This document shows, piece by piece, positions 1-9,195 of a stretch of 63,021 nt of DNA. Source of the stretch: an uncultured Clostridia bacterium (lineage in GTDB: Bacteria; Bacillota; Clostridia; UBA1381); the NCBI GenBank assembly GCA_947623955.1, contig CANQIP010000008.1, forward strand, positions 1 to 63,021, in the 5' to 3' direction. Position numbers and translations under genes: made by a program. Under the pieces are notes generated by a model. It had not been told where the DNA came from and did not search any database. It was given only the letters and a program-made list of their open reading frames with translations. Position 1 is the first letter of the stretch. Each line of letters begins with the position of its first letter.

Positions 1-62
1 GCGAAACAAAAACCTTTAACACGACGGTTTTAATAAATCATCGTAATATGAATGATTAAAAT

Positions 63-95
63 TGACCAATCCTGCGTCAGAATGACCAATCCTGC
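63..95. repeat. Two 13-bp direct repeats upstream of the SLH gene
   Basis: The 13-mer TGACCAATCCTGC occurs at 63-75 and again at 83-95, start to start 20 bp, which is close to two helical turns. It lies about 85 bp upstream of the SLH-protein start codon. Spacing and position suggest an activator or repressor site, but no regulator can be named. The rest of 1-179 holds no gene that I can see. Confidence 0.55.
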
Positions 96-179
96 ACAAA
101 GTATTGATTTTTTACCCCTGAGATTTATAATTTTATTGAAAGGTCTTTCAAGATATTATATATTTCGGAGGTAAATTAT

Positions 180-875
180 ATGAAATCTAAAAAAATCATA
201 TCAATGCTCGCCGCTTTTGCGATAACGGCATCGGCGGCGGTTTCCGCGTATGCGTATACGGATTACAATACCGACGCGACAGAAACACTTTCAGAATTGA
301 AAATCATGCTCGGATATGAGGACGGCACCTTTAGACCCGATAATAAAATTACGAGGGCTGAAATGGCAGCTATCAGCGTAAGAGCGGAATATCCGTTTTA
401 TGCCGCTGACGGAGAGATTGAGAAAACCATAGACGGCGATACTGTAACATTTAAGGATATTACCCCGTCAGATTGGTTTTACAACCAGGTTAAAGAAGGT
501 ACGATACTGGGTATATTCAATGGCTATGACCAAGACACCTTCGGTCCAAATGACACAGTGACGGCTGCGCAGCTTATAAAAGTGTGTCTGAATATACCTG
601 ACTATAATTTCTTAGTTGAGTCCTCGGAGCCGTGGTATGAATCATGGATGGATGCAGCGGTAAAATACGGGCTTATCAAAGAGGGCGAGTTTACAGCTGA
701 TCAGGAGGTTACGCGCGCCGACGTTGCGGAGCTGATGTATCGAGCGTTAAATATGCCGATGGTGAGGGTCGTTCAAGGTGGTCATGACTACCCTCCCCCT
801 CATAAGGTCAGCACCGCCGATGATACGCCGTATCAGTGGCTTCTTGGGAATAATATCATAGAATGGGTTCATTAA
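180..875 (+). CDS. S-layer-homology (SLH) domain surface protein
   Basis: A secreted cell-surface protein of 231 residues. Residues 1-25 form a signal peptide (Lys-rich start, Ala-rich core, cleavage after AYA). The mature part is almost entirely SLH repeats: one with the GYEDGTFRPDNKITRAEMAA signature at about residues 40-62, a second around 92-140 (GYDQDTFGPNDTVT), a third around 145-192 (TRADVAELMYRA), and a short partial unit at the end. SLH domains anchor proteins to pyruvylated secondary cell-wall polymers; that is family knowledge. No enzymatic domain is attached, so it may be a small S-layer or adaptor protein. The start is supported by a GGAGG box at 167-171. The gene is monocistronic, with a terminator at 903. 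Confidence 0.88.
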   Translation: MKSKKIISMLAAFAITASAAVSAYAYTDYNTDATETLSELKIMLGYEDGTFRPDNKITRAEMAAISVRAEYPFYAADGEIEKTIDGDTVTFKDITPSDWFYNQVKEGTILGIFNGYDQDTFGPNDTVTAAQLIKVCLNIPDYNFLVESSEPWYESWMDAAVKYGLIKEGEFTADQEVTRADVAELMYRALNMPMVRVVQGGHDYPPPHKVSTADDTPYQWLLGNNIIEWVH

Positions 876-902
876 AATTGTATAGGATAAAGGGTAGATT
901 GC

Positions 903-938
903 AACAGGCGGAAACTGTCGTTTCTGCCTGTTCTTTTT
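903..938 (+). terminator. Rho-independent terminator after the SLH gene
   Basis: Arms at 903-914 (AACAGGCGGAAA) and 921-932 (TTTCTGCCTGTT) pair with one mismatch around a 6-base loop, followed by CTTTTTC. Confidence 0.85.
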
Positions 939-1032
939 CTGCAGCCTGTCATAAAATTATTGATTGTACTGCCCACGTTATGCCGCGCAACGGGTATTTT
1001 TTGTATTACAACAGGAAAGTATCGCCAATTTC

Positions 1033-1061
1033 TTGACTTAGGGAGAAGTTTGTGATACAAT
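1033..1061 (+). promoter_or_regulatory. Sigma-A-type promoter of the gdpP-dnaB-ftsH operon
   Basis: TTGACT at 1033-1038, a 17-bp spacer, and TACAAT at 1056-1061 preceded by an extended -10 TG. It lies 52 bp upstream of the first gene. Confidence 0.75.
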
Positions 1062-1112
1062 TTATACTTGGATATGAATACACAAATGTAAGACATCACA
1101 GGAGGCATCATT

Positions 1113-1415
1113 ATGAACATTTCAACAAATCTACGCGCAATCGACACAATTAAGAGCGAAATACTCTCGGAGGTTGCGAAACTTTACAGAACTCTTGCGG
1201 ACTACGACGAGGTAGGCGGTTATGACAGCGTATCAAACGAGATAGCCACCATAATAGCCATGAACTACATACTCGCAAGAAGGCTCGGTCTGACGTTTTC
1301 AAACATCGACAATAAAATTTCCGAGCTTTTGACCATCGGCGAAGAAAACGGACACGAGCTTGAACTGGAGTTTGCGGACATGTCCGATTTAAAGAAATTT
1401 CTTAAAAGCCGCTGA
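1113..1415 (+). CDS. MazG-like family small protein
   Basis: A 100-residue helical protein that starts MNISTNLRAIDTIKSEILSE and has alternating acidic and hydrophobic helices. It resembles the clostridial 'MazG-like' family often found just upstream of gdpP/rplI. True MazG is a nucleoside-triphosphate pyrophosphohydrolase using EExxE...ExxD residues; I see no complete catalytic set, so activity is uncertain. The start has a strong RBS (AGGAGG at 1100-1105). It is first in an operon with gdpP 34 bp downstream. The family call is from memory of the sequence pattern, not a search. Confidence 0.68.
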   Translation: MNISTNLRAIDTIKSEILSEVAKLYRTLADYDEVGGYDSVSNEIATIIAMNYILARRLGLTFSNIDNKISELLTIGEENGHELELEFADMSDLKKFLKSR

Positions 1416-1449
1416 TACAGCGCGGGAGGGCCGCGCACGGAGGAGCATT

Positions 1450-3465
1450 ATGGGCAATAATTACGGAAAACTGACGACGACATACGCGAGCGCTGCTTTT
1501 ATATCGGCAGCGTTGCTTATCGCGGGCGGAATTTCCGTTGTTTTCATGCCGAACGCGTATGTGGGCGCAGCCGAAATGGCAGCGGGCGTTGTAATATTCT
1601 TGTTGGCGTTTATATTAAGAATGTACAGGCAAAAGGCAATAAACAACTATTTGAGCCTTTTGGAGAAAAATGCCGGCTCGGTCGCGTCCAACCCTATGAA
1701 CACAATGCCTGTTCCGGCTGCCATATGTCATATAGACGGCACGATAAAGTGGTACAATGATATGTTTTCCGATGTGTTCGGCAGCGACGATTTGTTTGAA
1801 ACGGGGATTGAGAACATTATACCGGCGGTAAAATGGGGTACGATCCTCAAAACGCCGTCTATATACCAAAAGCAGATAACCGTTGACGGCAAATCGTTCC
1901 TGTTCGCGGCGTCGGCGGTCAGAAACAAACCGCAAAGCGCGTCACGCGACGAGGATAAGACGTCTGTTTACATCTATCTCATAGACAAAACAGCAGAGAA
2001 CGAAATACGCGAAAAGTATGATAACGAGCGCACCGACGTCGCCATAATCAACATTGACAACTACGACGACGTGCTCCAGCGTGTAAACGACAGCGAGAGA
2101 CAGCAGATACTGTCGCATATACGCCAGTGTGTGAGCGAGTGGGCAGCCGAATCGAACGCGATTGTAAAATCCACCGACCGCGACAGATACTACGTTCTGT
2201 TTGAGCATCGCTATCTTCAGATGTACGAGGATAAGAAGTTTGACATATTGAATAAAGTAAGGAATATAGGCGAGGAAATTAAGCTGCCGGTCAGCATCAG
2301 CATAGGCATAGGCATAAGCGGCACGCTTACCGAAAACGACACATATGCGAGAAACGCGCTCGATATTGCGCTCGGACGAGGCGGCGACCAGGTAAGCATA
2401 AAGAACGACGTTCAGTATCGCTTTTACGGCAGCACAGCGCGTGATTATGAAAAGAGTACGCGTGTAAAAACGAGAGCCTTCGCCGTCGCGCTGAAGGATT
2501 TTATAAAAAAGAGCGACAAGGTTATACTTATGGGACATTCATCCGCCGATTACGACTGTTTTGGCGCGGCGATAGGACTGCAGCGGGCTGTGCGCGCGCT
2601 CGGAAAGACGCCGTATATCGTGATTGACAACAACTCTCCGGCAATTAAGACGCTGTACAACGACCTTAGGGAAAACGAGGAATATCAGGGCATGTTCGTT
2701 GACGGCGACAGAGCGCTTGAACTGTTAACGCCCGACACGCTCATTATCGTTCTCGACACACACAGACCGACCATGCTGCCGTGTCAAGCGCTTATACGCA
2801 GAGCGTCAAAGGTCGTGCTTATAGACCACCACAGACGCTCAACCGATTTTATAAGCCCGTGCTCGCTCATATATCACGAGCCTTACGCGTCGTCCACGTG
2901 CGAAATGGCGACGGAACTGCTCGAATATATGGATCTCGGCAGCGCGCTTACAAATATCGAGGCGGAGAGCCTTTACACGGGCATACTGATTGACACAAAG
3001 AACTTTATGGTAAAAACCGGCGTGAGAACGTTCGAGGCCGCGTCTTATCTGCGCAGGCTCGGGCTGAATACGGTCGGAATAAAGCGTCTTTTTAACGTCA
3101 GCAAGGAAGATTATATCTACCGCAGCGACATCGTTAAAACGGCTGAGGTTATCGCTCCGCATATAGCGGTTGCGCGGTGTTACGGAAAAATACCGAATGT
3201 GCGCGTCATAGCGTCGCAGGCGAGTGATGAAATGCTCAATATCGCCGATATACACGCGTCGATCGTCGTTTATCCGCTTGAAGGCGCGGTAAGCGTAAGC
3301 GCGAGGTCGCTTGGCGATATTAACGTGCAGCTTATTATGGAAAAACTCGGCGGCGGCGGTCACAGTACCGTCGCGGGAGCGCAGATAAAGGACAAGACCG
3401 TGGATATGGTTGTCGAGGACGTCAAGGACGCCGTTTACAGCTATATTGCGGATCAAGAAAATTAA
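1450..3465 (+). CDS. gdpP: Cyclic-di-AMP phosphodiesterase GdpP (YybT family, DHH/DHHA1)
   Basis: Membrane-bound phosphodiesterase (671 aa) that hydrolyses c-di-AMP to pApA and so sets turgor and wall homeostasis. Two N-terminal transmembrane helices lie at about residues 14-33 and 37-58, followed by a PAS-like region (about 75-155) and a degenerate GGDEF domain (about 185-320) with no GGDEF signature. The DHH phosphoesterase domain has GHSSADYDCFGAAIG at about 361-375 and LIDHHRRS at about 457-464. The DHHA1 domain has GGGGHS at about 634. Order and length match GdpP. It sits between a MazG-like gene and rplI, the standard Firmicutes arrangement. RBS GGAGGAG precedes ATG 1450. Confidence 0.96.
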   Translation: MGNNYGKLTTTYASAAFISAALLIAGGISVVFMPNAYVGAAEMAAGVVIFLLAFILRMYRQKAINNYLSLLEKNAGSVASNPMNTMPVPAAICHIDGTIKWYNDMFSDVFGSDDLFETGIENIIPAVKWGTILKTPSIYQKQITVDGKSFLFAASAVRNKPQSASRDEDKTSVYIYLIDKTAENEIREKYDNERTDVAIINIDNYDDVLQRVNDSERQQILSHIRQCVSEWAAESNAIVKSTDRDRYYVLFEHRYLQMYEDKKFDILNKVRNIGEEIKLPVSISIGIGISGTLTENDTYARNALDIALGRGGDQVSIKNDVQYRFYGSTARDYEKSTRVKTRAFAVALKDFIKKSDKVILMGHSSADYDCFGAAIGLQRAVRALGKTPYIVIDNNSPAIKTLYNDLRENEEYQGMFVDGDRALELLTPDTLIIVLDTHRPTMLPCQALIRRASKVVLIDHHRRSTDFISPCSLIYHEPYASSTCEMATELLEYMDLGSALTNIEAESLYTGILIDTKNFMVKTGVRTFEAASYLRRLGLNTVGIKRLFNVSKEDYIYRSDIVKTAEVIAPHIAVARCYGKIPNVRVIASQASDEMLNIADIHASIVVYPLEGAVSVSARSLGDINVQLIMEKLGGGGHSTVAGAQIKDKTVDMVVEDVKDAVYSYIADQEN

Positions 3466-3484
3466 AAGGCGGAGGGACAGAAAA

Positions 3485-3931
3485 ATGCAGGTTATTTTAA
3501 CAAAGGACGTGAAGGGTCAGGGCAAAAAGGGTCAGATGGTAAACGTATCGGACGGATATGCGAGAAACTACCTGCTGCCGAAAGGATTGGCTCAGCCCGC
3601 GACAAAATCAAATATAAACGTAATGAAGGGCAAGCAGGAGTCCGCGGAGTACAGAAAGCAGAAAGAAATAGAAGAGGCGAACGAAATTGCCGAAAAGATG
3701 AAGGATATGACCGTTACGCTTAAAGCAAAGGCGGGCGAAAACGGTAAGCTGTTCGGCTCGATAACGTCAAAGGACGTTGCCGAGGCACTTAAAATGCAGC
3801 ACCATATCAAGCTTGACAAAAAGAAGTTCGTTATGCCGGACGGAATAAAGACGCTCGGTACATCAAACGTAAGCGTAAAGCTGTACAGCGGCATAACGGG
3901 CAGTCTTACGGTTACTGTGGAAAAGATATGA
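3485..3931 (+). CDS. rplI: 50S ribosomal protein L9
   Basis: 148 residues beginning MQVILTKDVKGQGKKGQMV, the canonical L9 N-terminus with SDGYARNYLLPKGLA following; this part binds 23S rRNA. The C-terminal half carries the expected GKLFGSITSKDVAEAL motif. An upstream in-frame start at 3410 lies inside gdpP; ATG 3485 is chosen because homology begins there and an RBS (GGCGGAGGG) ends 8 bp before it. Lies 19 bp after gdpP and 19 bp before dnaB. Confidence 0.97.
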   Translation: MQVILTKDVKGQGKKGQMVNVSDGYARNYLLPKGLAQPATKSNINVMKGKQESAEYRKQKEIEEANEIAEKMKDMTVTLKAKAGENGKLFGSITSKDVAEALKMQHHIKLDKKKFVMPDGIKTLGTSNVSVKLYSGITGSLTVTVEKI

Positions 3932-3950
3932 CCTTAGAGGAGGAAATATA

Positions 3951-5312
3951 ATGCCGGAGTCAGTAACGCCCGTAGATGTTATGGGCAGAGAGCTGCCTCA
4001 CAGTCGGGAGGCAGAACTTGCGGTCATAGGCAGCGCGCTCACAAACGCGCACAGCGTTGCCGAATCCGCGGAAATAGTAGCCCCCGGGGATTTCTATTTT
4101 CCGCAGAACAAAGAAATATACGCGTCAATTCTCGATTTGTTCAATGAAAATCTTGCGATTGACTTTATAACCGTCAGCGAAGACCTCGCGAGGAAGGACA
4201 AGCTTGAGGCGGTGGGAGGAATAGAATATCTCCGAAACGCCGCGACAAATGTTCCGACCACGCGTCACGTCACGTACTATTCGCGGATTATTAAGGACAA
4301 ATCCACACTCCGATCTCTTATACAGCGTTCAAACTCGATTTCGGATATGGCTTACGGCGAGGAGGACAGAGTGGGGCGCATTGTGGACAGAGCCGAGCAA
4401 CTCATTTTCGACGTGTCCGCATCGCGTGAGAACGGCAAGATATTGCCGATAAGCCAGATATTCGGCGGTACGTATCAGCAGCTTGTGGAAAATTCGGTAA
4501 ACGGCGGAGGAATAACGGGGCTTGCGACCGGTTTTACCGAGCTTGACCGCCGTACAGGCGGACTTCACGGCGGCGAGCTTGTGCTTATCGCCGGACGCCC
4601 CGGTATGGGCAAGTCGTGTCTTGCGGTTAATATCGCGGAAAATGCCGCCATGGACGGTCATAAAACGGTCGCACTGTTCAATCTCGAAATGCCGCGCGAG
4701 CAGATAGTAAACAGAATTATCAGTTCGCAGTCGCTTGTAAACGCGACAAAGATAAAAACCGGCGATTTGAACGGCGATGACTGGGAAAAGATAGGAGCGA
4801 TCGTAGACCGCGTCGCGACGGCTCCCATTCATATAGACGACACCGCGTCCGTCACGGTCGCGGAAATACGCGCGAAGTGCAGACGGCTTAAGCAAACGAA
4901 TAATCTTGCGCTTGTGGTAATAGACTACCTTCAGCTTATGCAGTCTAGTGGACGCGCCGATAACCGTCAGCAGGAAATATCGGAAATTTCGCGCTCGCTT
5001 AAAATTCTCGCAAAGGAACTCAATATCCCCGTGATAGCGTTGTCGCAGTTGTCGCGTGCGAACGAGTCGCGCGGCGACAAGCGTCCGCTGCTTTCGGACT
5101 TGCGCGAATCGGGCGCGATAGAGCAGGACGCCGATATTGTGCTTTTTCTTTACCGAGAGGGATATTACAACAAGGGCAGCGACAAGAAAAACCTCGCCGA
5201 ATGTATCATAGCGAAAAACAGGAGTGGCGAAACCGGCACGATAAACCTCGGCTGGAAGGGTGAATATACGAAATTCCAAAATTTGGAGTATATATTGGCA
5301 GACGAAACATGA
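3951..5312 (+). CDS. dnaB: Replicative DNA helicase DnaB (DnaC in Bacillus nomenclature)
   Basis: Hexameric 5'-3' helicase of the replication fork, 453 residues. The N-terminal DnaB domain spans about residues 10-115 (LPHSREAELAVIGSAL). The RecA-like domain has Walker A AGRPGMGKS at about 213-221, Walker B LVVIDYLQLM at about 324-333, the arginine-finger region SRSLKILAKELNIPVIALSQ and DLRESGAIEQDADIVLFLYR. No intein is present. RBS GAGGAGGA precedes ATG 3951. Its stop overlaps the tilS start by 4 bp (ATGA), indicating translational coupling. Confidence 0.97.
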   Translation: MPESVTPVDVMGRELPHSREAELAVIGSALTNAHSVAESAEIVAPGDFYFPQNKEIYASILDLFNENLAIDFITVSEDLARKDKLEAVGGIEYLRNAATNVPTTRHVTYYSRIIKDKSTLRSLIQRSNSISDMAYGEEDRVGRIVDRAEQLIFDVSASRENGKILPISQIFGGTYQQLVENSVNGGGITGLATGFTELDRRTGGLHGGELVLIAGRPGMGKSCLAVNIAENAAMDGHKTVALFNLEMPREQIVNRIISSQSLVNATKIKTGDLNGDDWEKIGAIVDRVATAPIHIDDTASVTVAEIRAKCRRLKQTNNLALVVIDYLQLMQSSGRADNRQQEISEISRSLKILAKELNIPVIALSQLSRANESRGDKRPLLSDLRESGAIEQDADIVLFLYREGYYNKGSDKKNLAECIIAKNRSGETGTINLGWKGEYTKFQNLEYILADET

Positions 5313-6655
5313 TTTTAAATACGATAAAAAAAACGATAGCAGATTACGGTCTTTTGCACGGCGGTGAAAGCGTGCTTGTCGGACTGTCGGGCGGCGCGGA
5401 CAGCGTGTGCCTTACTCACGCGCTTTGCGCACTTCGGGATGAATTGGATATAACGGTATCGGCTGCGCACATTAACCACGGTATAAGAGGCGTGGAGGCT
5501 GACCGTGACGAGGAATTCGCGAGACAATTCGCAATGTCGCTCGGCATAGAATTTTATTCCGTAAGGCTCGACATTCCCGCCAAAGCCAAGGAAAACGGCG
5601 TCAGCGAGGAAACGGCGGGCAGAAACGCGCGCTATGCTTTTTTTAATGAAATATGCCGAAAATACGGCATAGATAAAATTGCAACGGCGCACAATAAAAA
5701 CGATAACGCCGAAACAGTCGTTATGAATTTTATGCGCGGCGGAACGATAAAAGGGCTTGGCGGCATACCGCGCATGCGGGATAATATAATAAGACCTCTA
5801 CTCGGCGTGAGCCGCACCGAAATAGAACGCTACTGCGCTCTGAATAATCTCAAATACATTACCGACAGCACAAACCTGTCGTGCGACTACACGCGCAACA
5901 AGGTGCGCAATAGACTGATACCGCTTATCGAGCGCGAGTTTAACGCGTCGTTTACCGAAACGGTTACGGAAAATGCCGTTCTTACGGCTGAAGACAGCGC
6001 ATATATTGATAAAACAGCGCGCGCGGAGTATAAAAGAATTGTCACAAACGGACGCGCGGAGATCAAGGAGCTTATAAGCCTTGACGCGGCAATAAGGCGA
6101 AGAGTTGTGTATTATATGCTGTCCGAAACATCGGGAACGCGGAGCGATATAGGCTCGGCGTATGTGAAAAGCGTACTTTCTCTTTTGCAAAAGGCAAGCG
6201 GCGCATCCATGGATTTGCCGTATGGTATACGCGCGAGGAACGAGTACGGATTTCTGGTTACAGAGAAACGCACGGACGAAACCGAGCCTTTTGAATATAC
6301 TCTCACAGCAGGGGAAAATTATATTCGGGAGCTTTCGATGACCGTAACGGTCTCGCCCGCGGATAAGCGTGAACGCGATGGCGCGGTTTATCTGTCCGCG
6401 AATGAGGACGATAAAATAGTAATACGCAGCAGACGCGCGGGAGACGTGTTTTACCCGTGCGGCATGACAGGCTCAAAAAAGGTCAAGGAATATTTTATAA
6501 ACGAAAAAATACCGCGTCATATGCGTCCGCTTGTTCCGATAATCGAGATAAACGGCGTTATCGCAGCCGTGGGGGAAAGGGTCGACCGCCGTTTCCTCTT
6601 TGCGGACAAGGGTATTAAAATAGAATTTTCTGATATTCGGGAGGTAGAATTTTGA
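5309..6655 (+). CDS. tilS: tRNA(Ile)-lysidine synthase
   Basis: Modifies C34 of tRNA-Ile(CAU) to lysidine so that it reads AUA codons; essential in bacteria. 448 residues. The PP-loop ATPase motif VGLSGGADS is at about residues 23-31, followed by [14 protein letters not shown] and [20 protein letters not shown], typical of the N-type PP-loop family. The C-terminal TilS domain (about 370-445) contains [12 protein letters not shown] and the conserved [11 protein letters not shown] segment. It overlaps dnaB upstream and ftsH downstream by 4 bp each, so the three are coupled. Confidence 0.95.
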   Translation: MILNTIKKTIADYGLLHGGESVLVGLSGGADSVCLTHALCALRDELDITVSAAHINHGIRGVEADRDEEFARQFAMSLGIEFYSVRLDIPAKAKENGVSEETAGRNARYAFFNEICRKYGIDKIATAHNKNDNAETVVMNFMRGGTIKGLGGIPRMRDNIIRPLLGVSRTEIERYCALNNLKYITDSTNLSCDYTRNKVRNRLIPLIEREFNASFTETVTENAVLTAEDSAYIDKTARAEYKRIVTNGRAEIKELISLDAAIRRRVVYYMLSETSGTRSDIGSAYVKSVLSLLQKASGASMDLPYGIRARNEYGFLVTEKRTDETEPFEYTLTAGENYIRELSMTVTVSPADKRERDGAVYLSANEDDKIVIRSRRAGDVFYPCGMTGSKKVKEYFINEKIPRHMRPLVPIIEINGVIAAVGERVDRRFLFADKGIKIEFSDIREVEF

Positions 6656-8433
6656 ATAAAAAGAAATTGCCGGGAATAGGTATGTGGTTGGTTCTGATCA
6701 TATCAATATATCTTATATATTCGATAGTTGTGAACATGTTCGCGTCACTTCCGGAGATGGAATATTCCGACTTTGTAAGGAATATTAAAGCAGAGAACAT
6801 ATCCTCTATGAGTTTGGAGGGCAATACTGTCACCGTCACGGGCAAGGACGGCGGTAAGGCGAAGGTGACAATACCGTCGCTCGATACGATGCAGTCTGAC
6901 GTGGGCGAGGAAATAAACGCGCAGATGTCGGCGGGTACGCTCACGCAGAAGGCGCACGAATCGGGTATTTCGTGGGTGGCGATAAGCAACATACTCTCCA
7001 CGGTTATAATTATAGCGTTTATGATATTCTTCCTCGGCAAACGCGGCGGAGGTAACTTCACAAAAAGCTCCGCCAAGCTTGTCGAGGGCAAAACGGGCGT
7101 GACCTTTAAGGATATGGCGGGTGCGGACGAGGCGAAGAAGGAGCTTGAAGAAGTGGTCGAGTTTCTTAAAAACCCCGACAAGTTTACACGTCTCGGAGCG
7201 CGTATACCGAAGGGTGTGCTGCTTGTAGGCTCGCCCGGTACGGGTAAAACGCTGCTCGCAAAAGCTGTCGCGGGGGAGGCGAACGTGCCGTTCTTCCAGA
7301 TGAGTGGCTCAAACTTTGTCGAGCTGTACGTCGGCGTGGGCGCGTCGAGAGTGAGGAACCTGTTCCAGCAGGCGGAAAAGTCAAAGCCGTGTATTATATT
7401 CATAGACGAGATTGACGCGGTCGGCAGACAGCGCGGCGCAGGTATGGGCGGCGGCAACGACGAGCGCGAACAGACGTTGAACCAGCTCCTTGTCGAAATG
7501 GACGGTTTCAGCGATAACGAGGGAATAATCATAATCGCGGCGACGAACCGTCCCGATGTTCTTGACCCCGCGCTTTTAAGACCCGGACGCTTTGACAGGC
7601 AGGTAGTCGTCGGTATGCCCGATTTAAAGGGCAGAGAGGATATTCTGCGCGTACATTCCCGCAACAAGCCCCTTGCCGACAATGTTGACCTTAAAGAAAT
7701 CGCCCGCGCGACAACGGGCTACAGCGGCGCGAACCTTGAAAATCTGATGAACGAGGCAGCAATAATAGCCGCAGCGAGAAATCATCCAAAAATAACGCGC
7801 CACGATATAGAGGACGCGAATTTGAAGGTCATGATGGGCAACGAGAGCAAGTCGAGGAAGATAAACGACGAGGAAAAGAAACTCACCGCGTTCCACGAGG
7901 CGGGTCACGCCGTTATCACAAAGCTTATATCTACCGATACGCACGTGCATAAGGTGTCCATTATGCCGCGCGGCAGGGCGGGCGGCTTTACAATGTCCGT
8001 GCCGGAGGAGGATAAGAATTACCATTCCAAAAACGGTATGCTTGAAGATATAATGGTTATGCTCGGCGGACGTGCGGCTGAGGAGCTTACGATGGACGAC
8101 ATAAGCACCGGCGCGTCGAACGATTTGCAGCGCGCAACGTCTATAGCGAGACAAATGGTCGTGAAATACGGAATGTCGGAGACGGTCGGACTTGTCTCGT
8201 ATGACAGCGGCAACGAGGTGTTCCTAGGACGCGACCTCGCGCAGACAAAGCCGTATTCCGAAAAGACGGCTGCCGACATTGACGGCGAGATAAAGAAAAT
8301 CCTTATGTCGCAGTACGACAAGACAAAGCAGATACTCACGGATAATATGGCGGTTCTCGAAAAGGTGGCAAACAAGCTTATCGAGAAGGAAACCATCGAC
8401 GGCGACGAGTTTAACGCTTGCTTTGACAATTAA
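6652..8433 (+). CDS. ftsH: ATP-dependent zinc metalloprotease FtsH
   Basis: Membrane-anchored AAA+ protease (593 aa) that degrades misfolded and regulatory membrane or cytosolic proteins. Two membrane helices lie at about residues 8-27 and 104-127. Walker A GSPGTGKT is near 193, Walker B IIFIDEID near 246, and the second region of homology ([20 protein letters not shown]) near 301. The zinc site HEAGH is near 414, with further peptidase motifs up to about 500. The start is TTG: the tilS stop (TGA, 6653-6655) overlaps TTG 6652 as TTGA, with GGGAGGT at 6639-6645. tilS-ftsH adjacency is normal for Firmicutes; hpt is absent between them. Confidence 0.96.
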   Translation: MNKKKLPGIGMWLVLIISIYLIYSIVVNMFASLPEMEYSDFVRNIKAENISSMSLEGNTVTVTGKDGGKAKVTIPSLDTMQSDVGEEINAQMSAGTLTQKAHESGISWVAISNILSTVIIIAFMIFFLGKRGGGNFTKSSAKLVEGKTGVTFKDMAGADEAKKELEEVVEFLKNPDKFTRLGARIPKGVLLVGSPGTGKTLLAKAVAGEANVPFFQMSGSNFVELYVGVGASRVRNLFQQAEKSKPCIIFIDEIDAVGRQRGAGMGGGNDEREQTLNQLLVEMDGFSDNEGIIIIAATNRPDVLDPALLRPGRFDRQVVVGMPDLKGREDILRVHSRNKPLADNVDLKEIARATTGYSGANLENLMNEAAIIAAARNHPKITRHDIEDANLKVMMGNESKSRKINDEEKKLTAFHEAGHAVITKLISTDTHVHKVSIMPRGRAGGFTMSVPEEDKNYHSKNGMLEDIMVMLGGRAAEELTMDDISTGASNDLQRATSIARQMVVKYGMSETVGLVSYDSGNEVFLGRDLAQTKPYSEKTAADIDGEIKKILMSQYDKTKQILTDNMAVLEKVANKLIEKETIDGDEFNACFDN

Positions 8434-8436
8434 GGC

Positions 8437-8470
8437 AAAAAAACGGGTGAAGATTCACTCGTTTTTTTTA
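8437..8470 (+). terminator. Rho-independent terminator after ftsH
   Basis: AAAAAACGGGTGA pairs with TCACTCGTTTTTT around a 4-base loop, followed by a T run. Ends the gdpP-to-ftsH operon. Confidence 0.92.
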
Positions 8471-8474
8471 TGTG

Positions 8475-8503
8475 TAGACAAAACGAAAAAAATGTGATAA
8501 AAT
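8475..8503 (+). promoter_or_regulatory. Promoter of the rex-uvrB-uvrA operon
   Basis: TAGACA at 8475-8480, a 17-bp spacer and TAAAAT at 8498-8503 with an extended -10 TG at 8495-8496. I could not find a convincing Rex operator (TTGTTAA-type palindrome) around it. Confidence 0.75.
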
Positions 8504-8544
8504 AGATATGTATTGTATATTAAAAATACGAAAGGGTAATGTTG

Positions 8545-9195
8545 ATGAAGGACAGTGAAAAAAATGTACCGTCCGTGGTTGTAAAGCGTTTGCCGAGATA
8601 CTACCGTTATCTTTCGGAGCTTTTAAACCAGGGAGTAAAGCGCATATCATCAAACGCTTTGAGCGACAAGATGAATGTCACAGCCTCACAGATCAGACAG
8701 GATTTTAATTATTTCGGCGGTTTCGGACAGCAGGGATACGGATATAATGTTGAATATTTGCACGGAGCGATAGGGGATATACTCGGGCTTAACGACGGCG
8801 ACACCATGGTTATCGTTGGCGCGGGCAATCTCGGAAAGGCTCTCGCGAGCCACGACACGTTTGAAAAGCGCGGTTTTAAGCTTGTCGGCATTTTTGACAA
8901 TAACCCCGACGTAATAGGCACGGTAATAAACGGCAGAGAGGTAATGGACGTAAGCGGTCTTGAGGATTTTATAGAGCGCGAAAGGGTCGATATAGGCGTA
9001 ATCACGGTGCCGCACGGCGCGGTGGAAGAAACGGTTGAAAAACTTGTAAAAAGCGGCGTAAAAGGGCTTTTAAACTTCTCGTACATGGAGTTAAAGCTTG
9101 GCAAGGATGTGGCGGTCGAAAACGTCCACCTGTCCGACCCGCTTATGACGCTTTCGTATAAAATCAAGGAGAATAAGCAGGAGAGTAAGAGATGA
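8545..9195 (+). CDS. rex: Redox-sensing transcriptional repressor Rex
   Basis: Dimeric repressor that senses NADH/NAD+ and controls fermentation and anaerobic genes. 216 residues from the chosen start. The N-terminal winged helix (about residues 10-75) contains RLPRYYRYLSELL and SDKMNVTASQIRQDFNYFG, both diagnostic. The C-terminal Rossmann domain has VGAGNLGKALASH near 91. An in-frame ATG at 8539 also exists, but AAAGGG at 8531-8536 is 2 bp from it and 8 bp from ATG 8545, so the latter is preferred. First gene of the operon; overlaps the next start by 4 bp. Confidence 0.95.
   Translation: MKDSEKNVPSVVVKRLPRYYRYLSELLNQGVKRISSNALSDKMNVTASQIRQDFNYFGGFGQQGYGYNVEYLHGAIGDILGLNDGDTMVIVGAGNLGKALASHDTFEKRGFKLVGIFDNNPDVIGTVINGREVMDVSGLEDFIERERVDIGVITVPHGAVEETVEKLVKSGVKGLLNFSYMELKLGKDVAVENVHLSDPLMTLSYKIKENKQESKR

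Noticed and set aside
4329-5279. 316-codon minus-strand frame
   Set aside because: Antisense to dnaB, whose motifs are complete.
6615-7682. 355-codon minus-strand frame
   Set aside because: Antisense to tilS/ftsH; Ser/Pro/Thr-rich shadow produced by codon bias of the real gene.
8471-8540. Rex operator in the rex promoter region
   Set aside because: TTGTATATTAAAAATAC is the nearest match and does not form the expected TTGTTAA palindrome.
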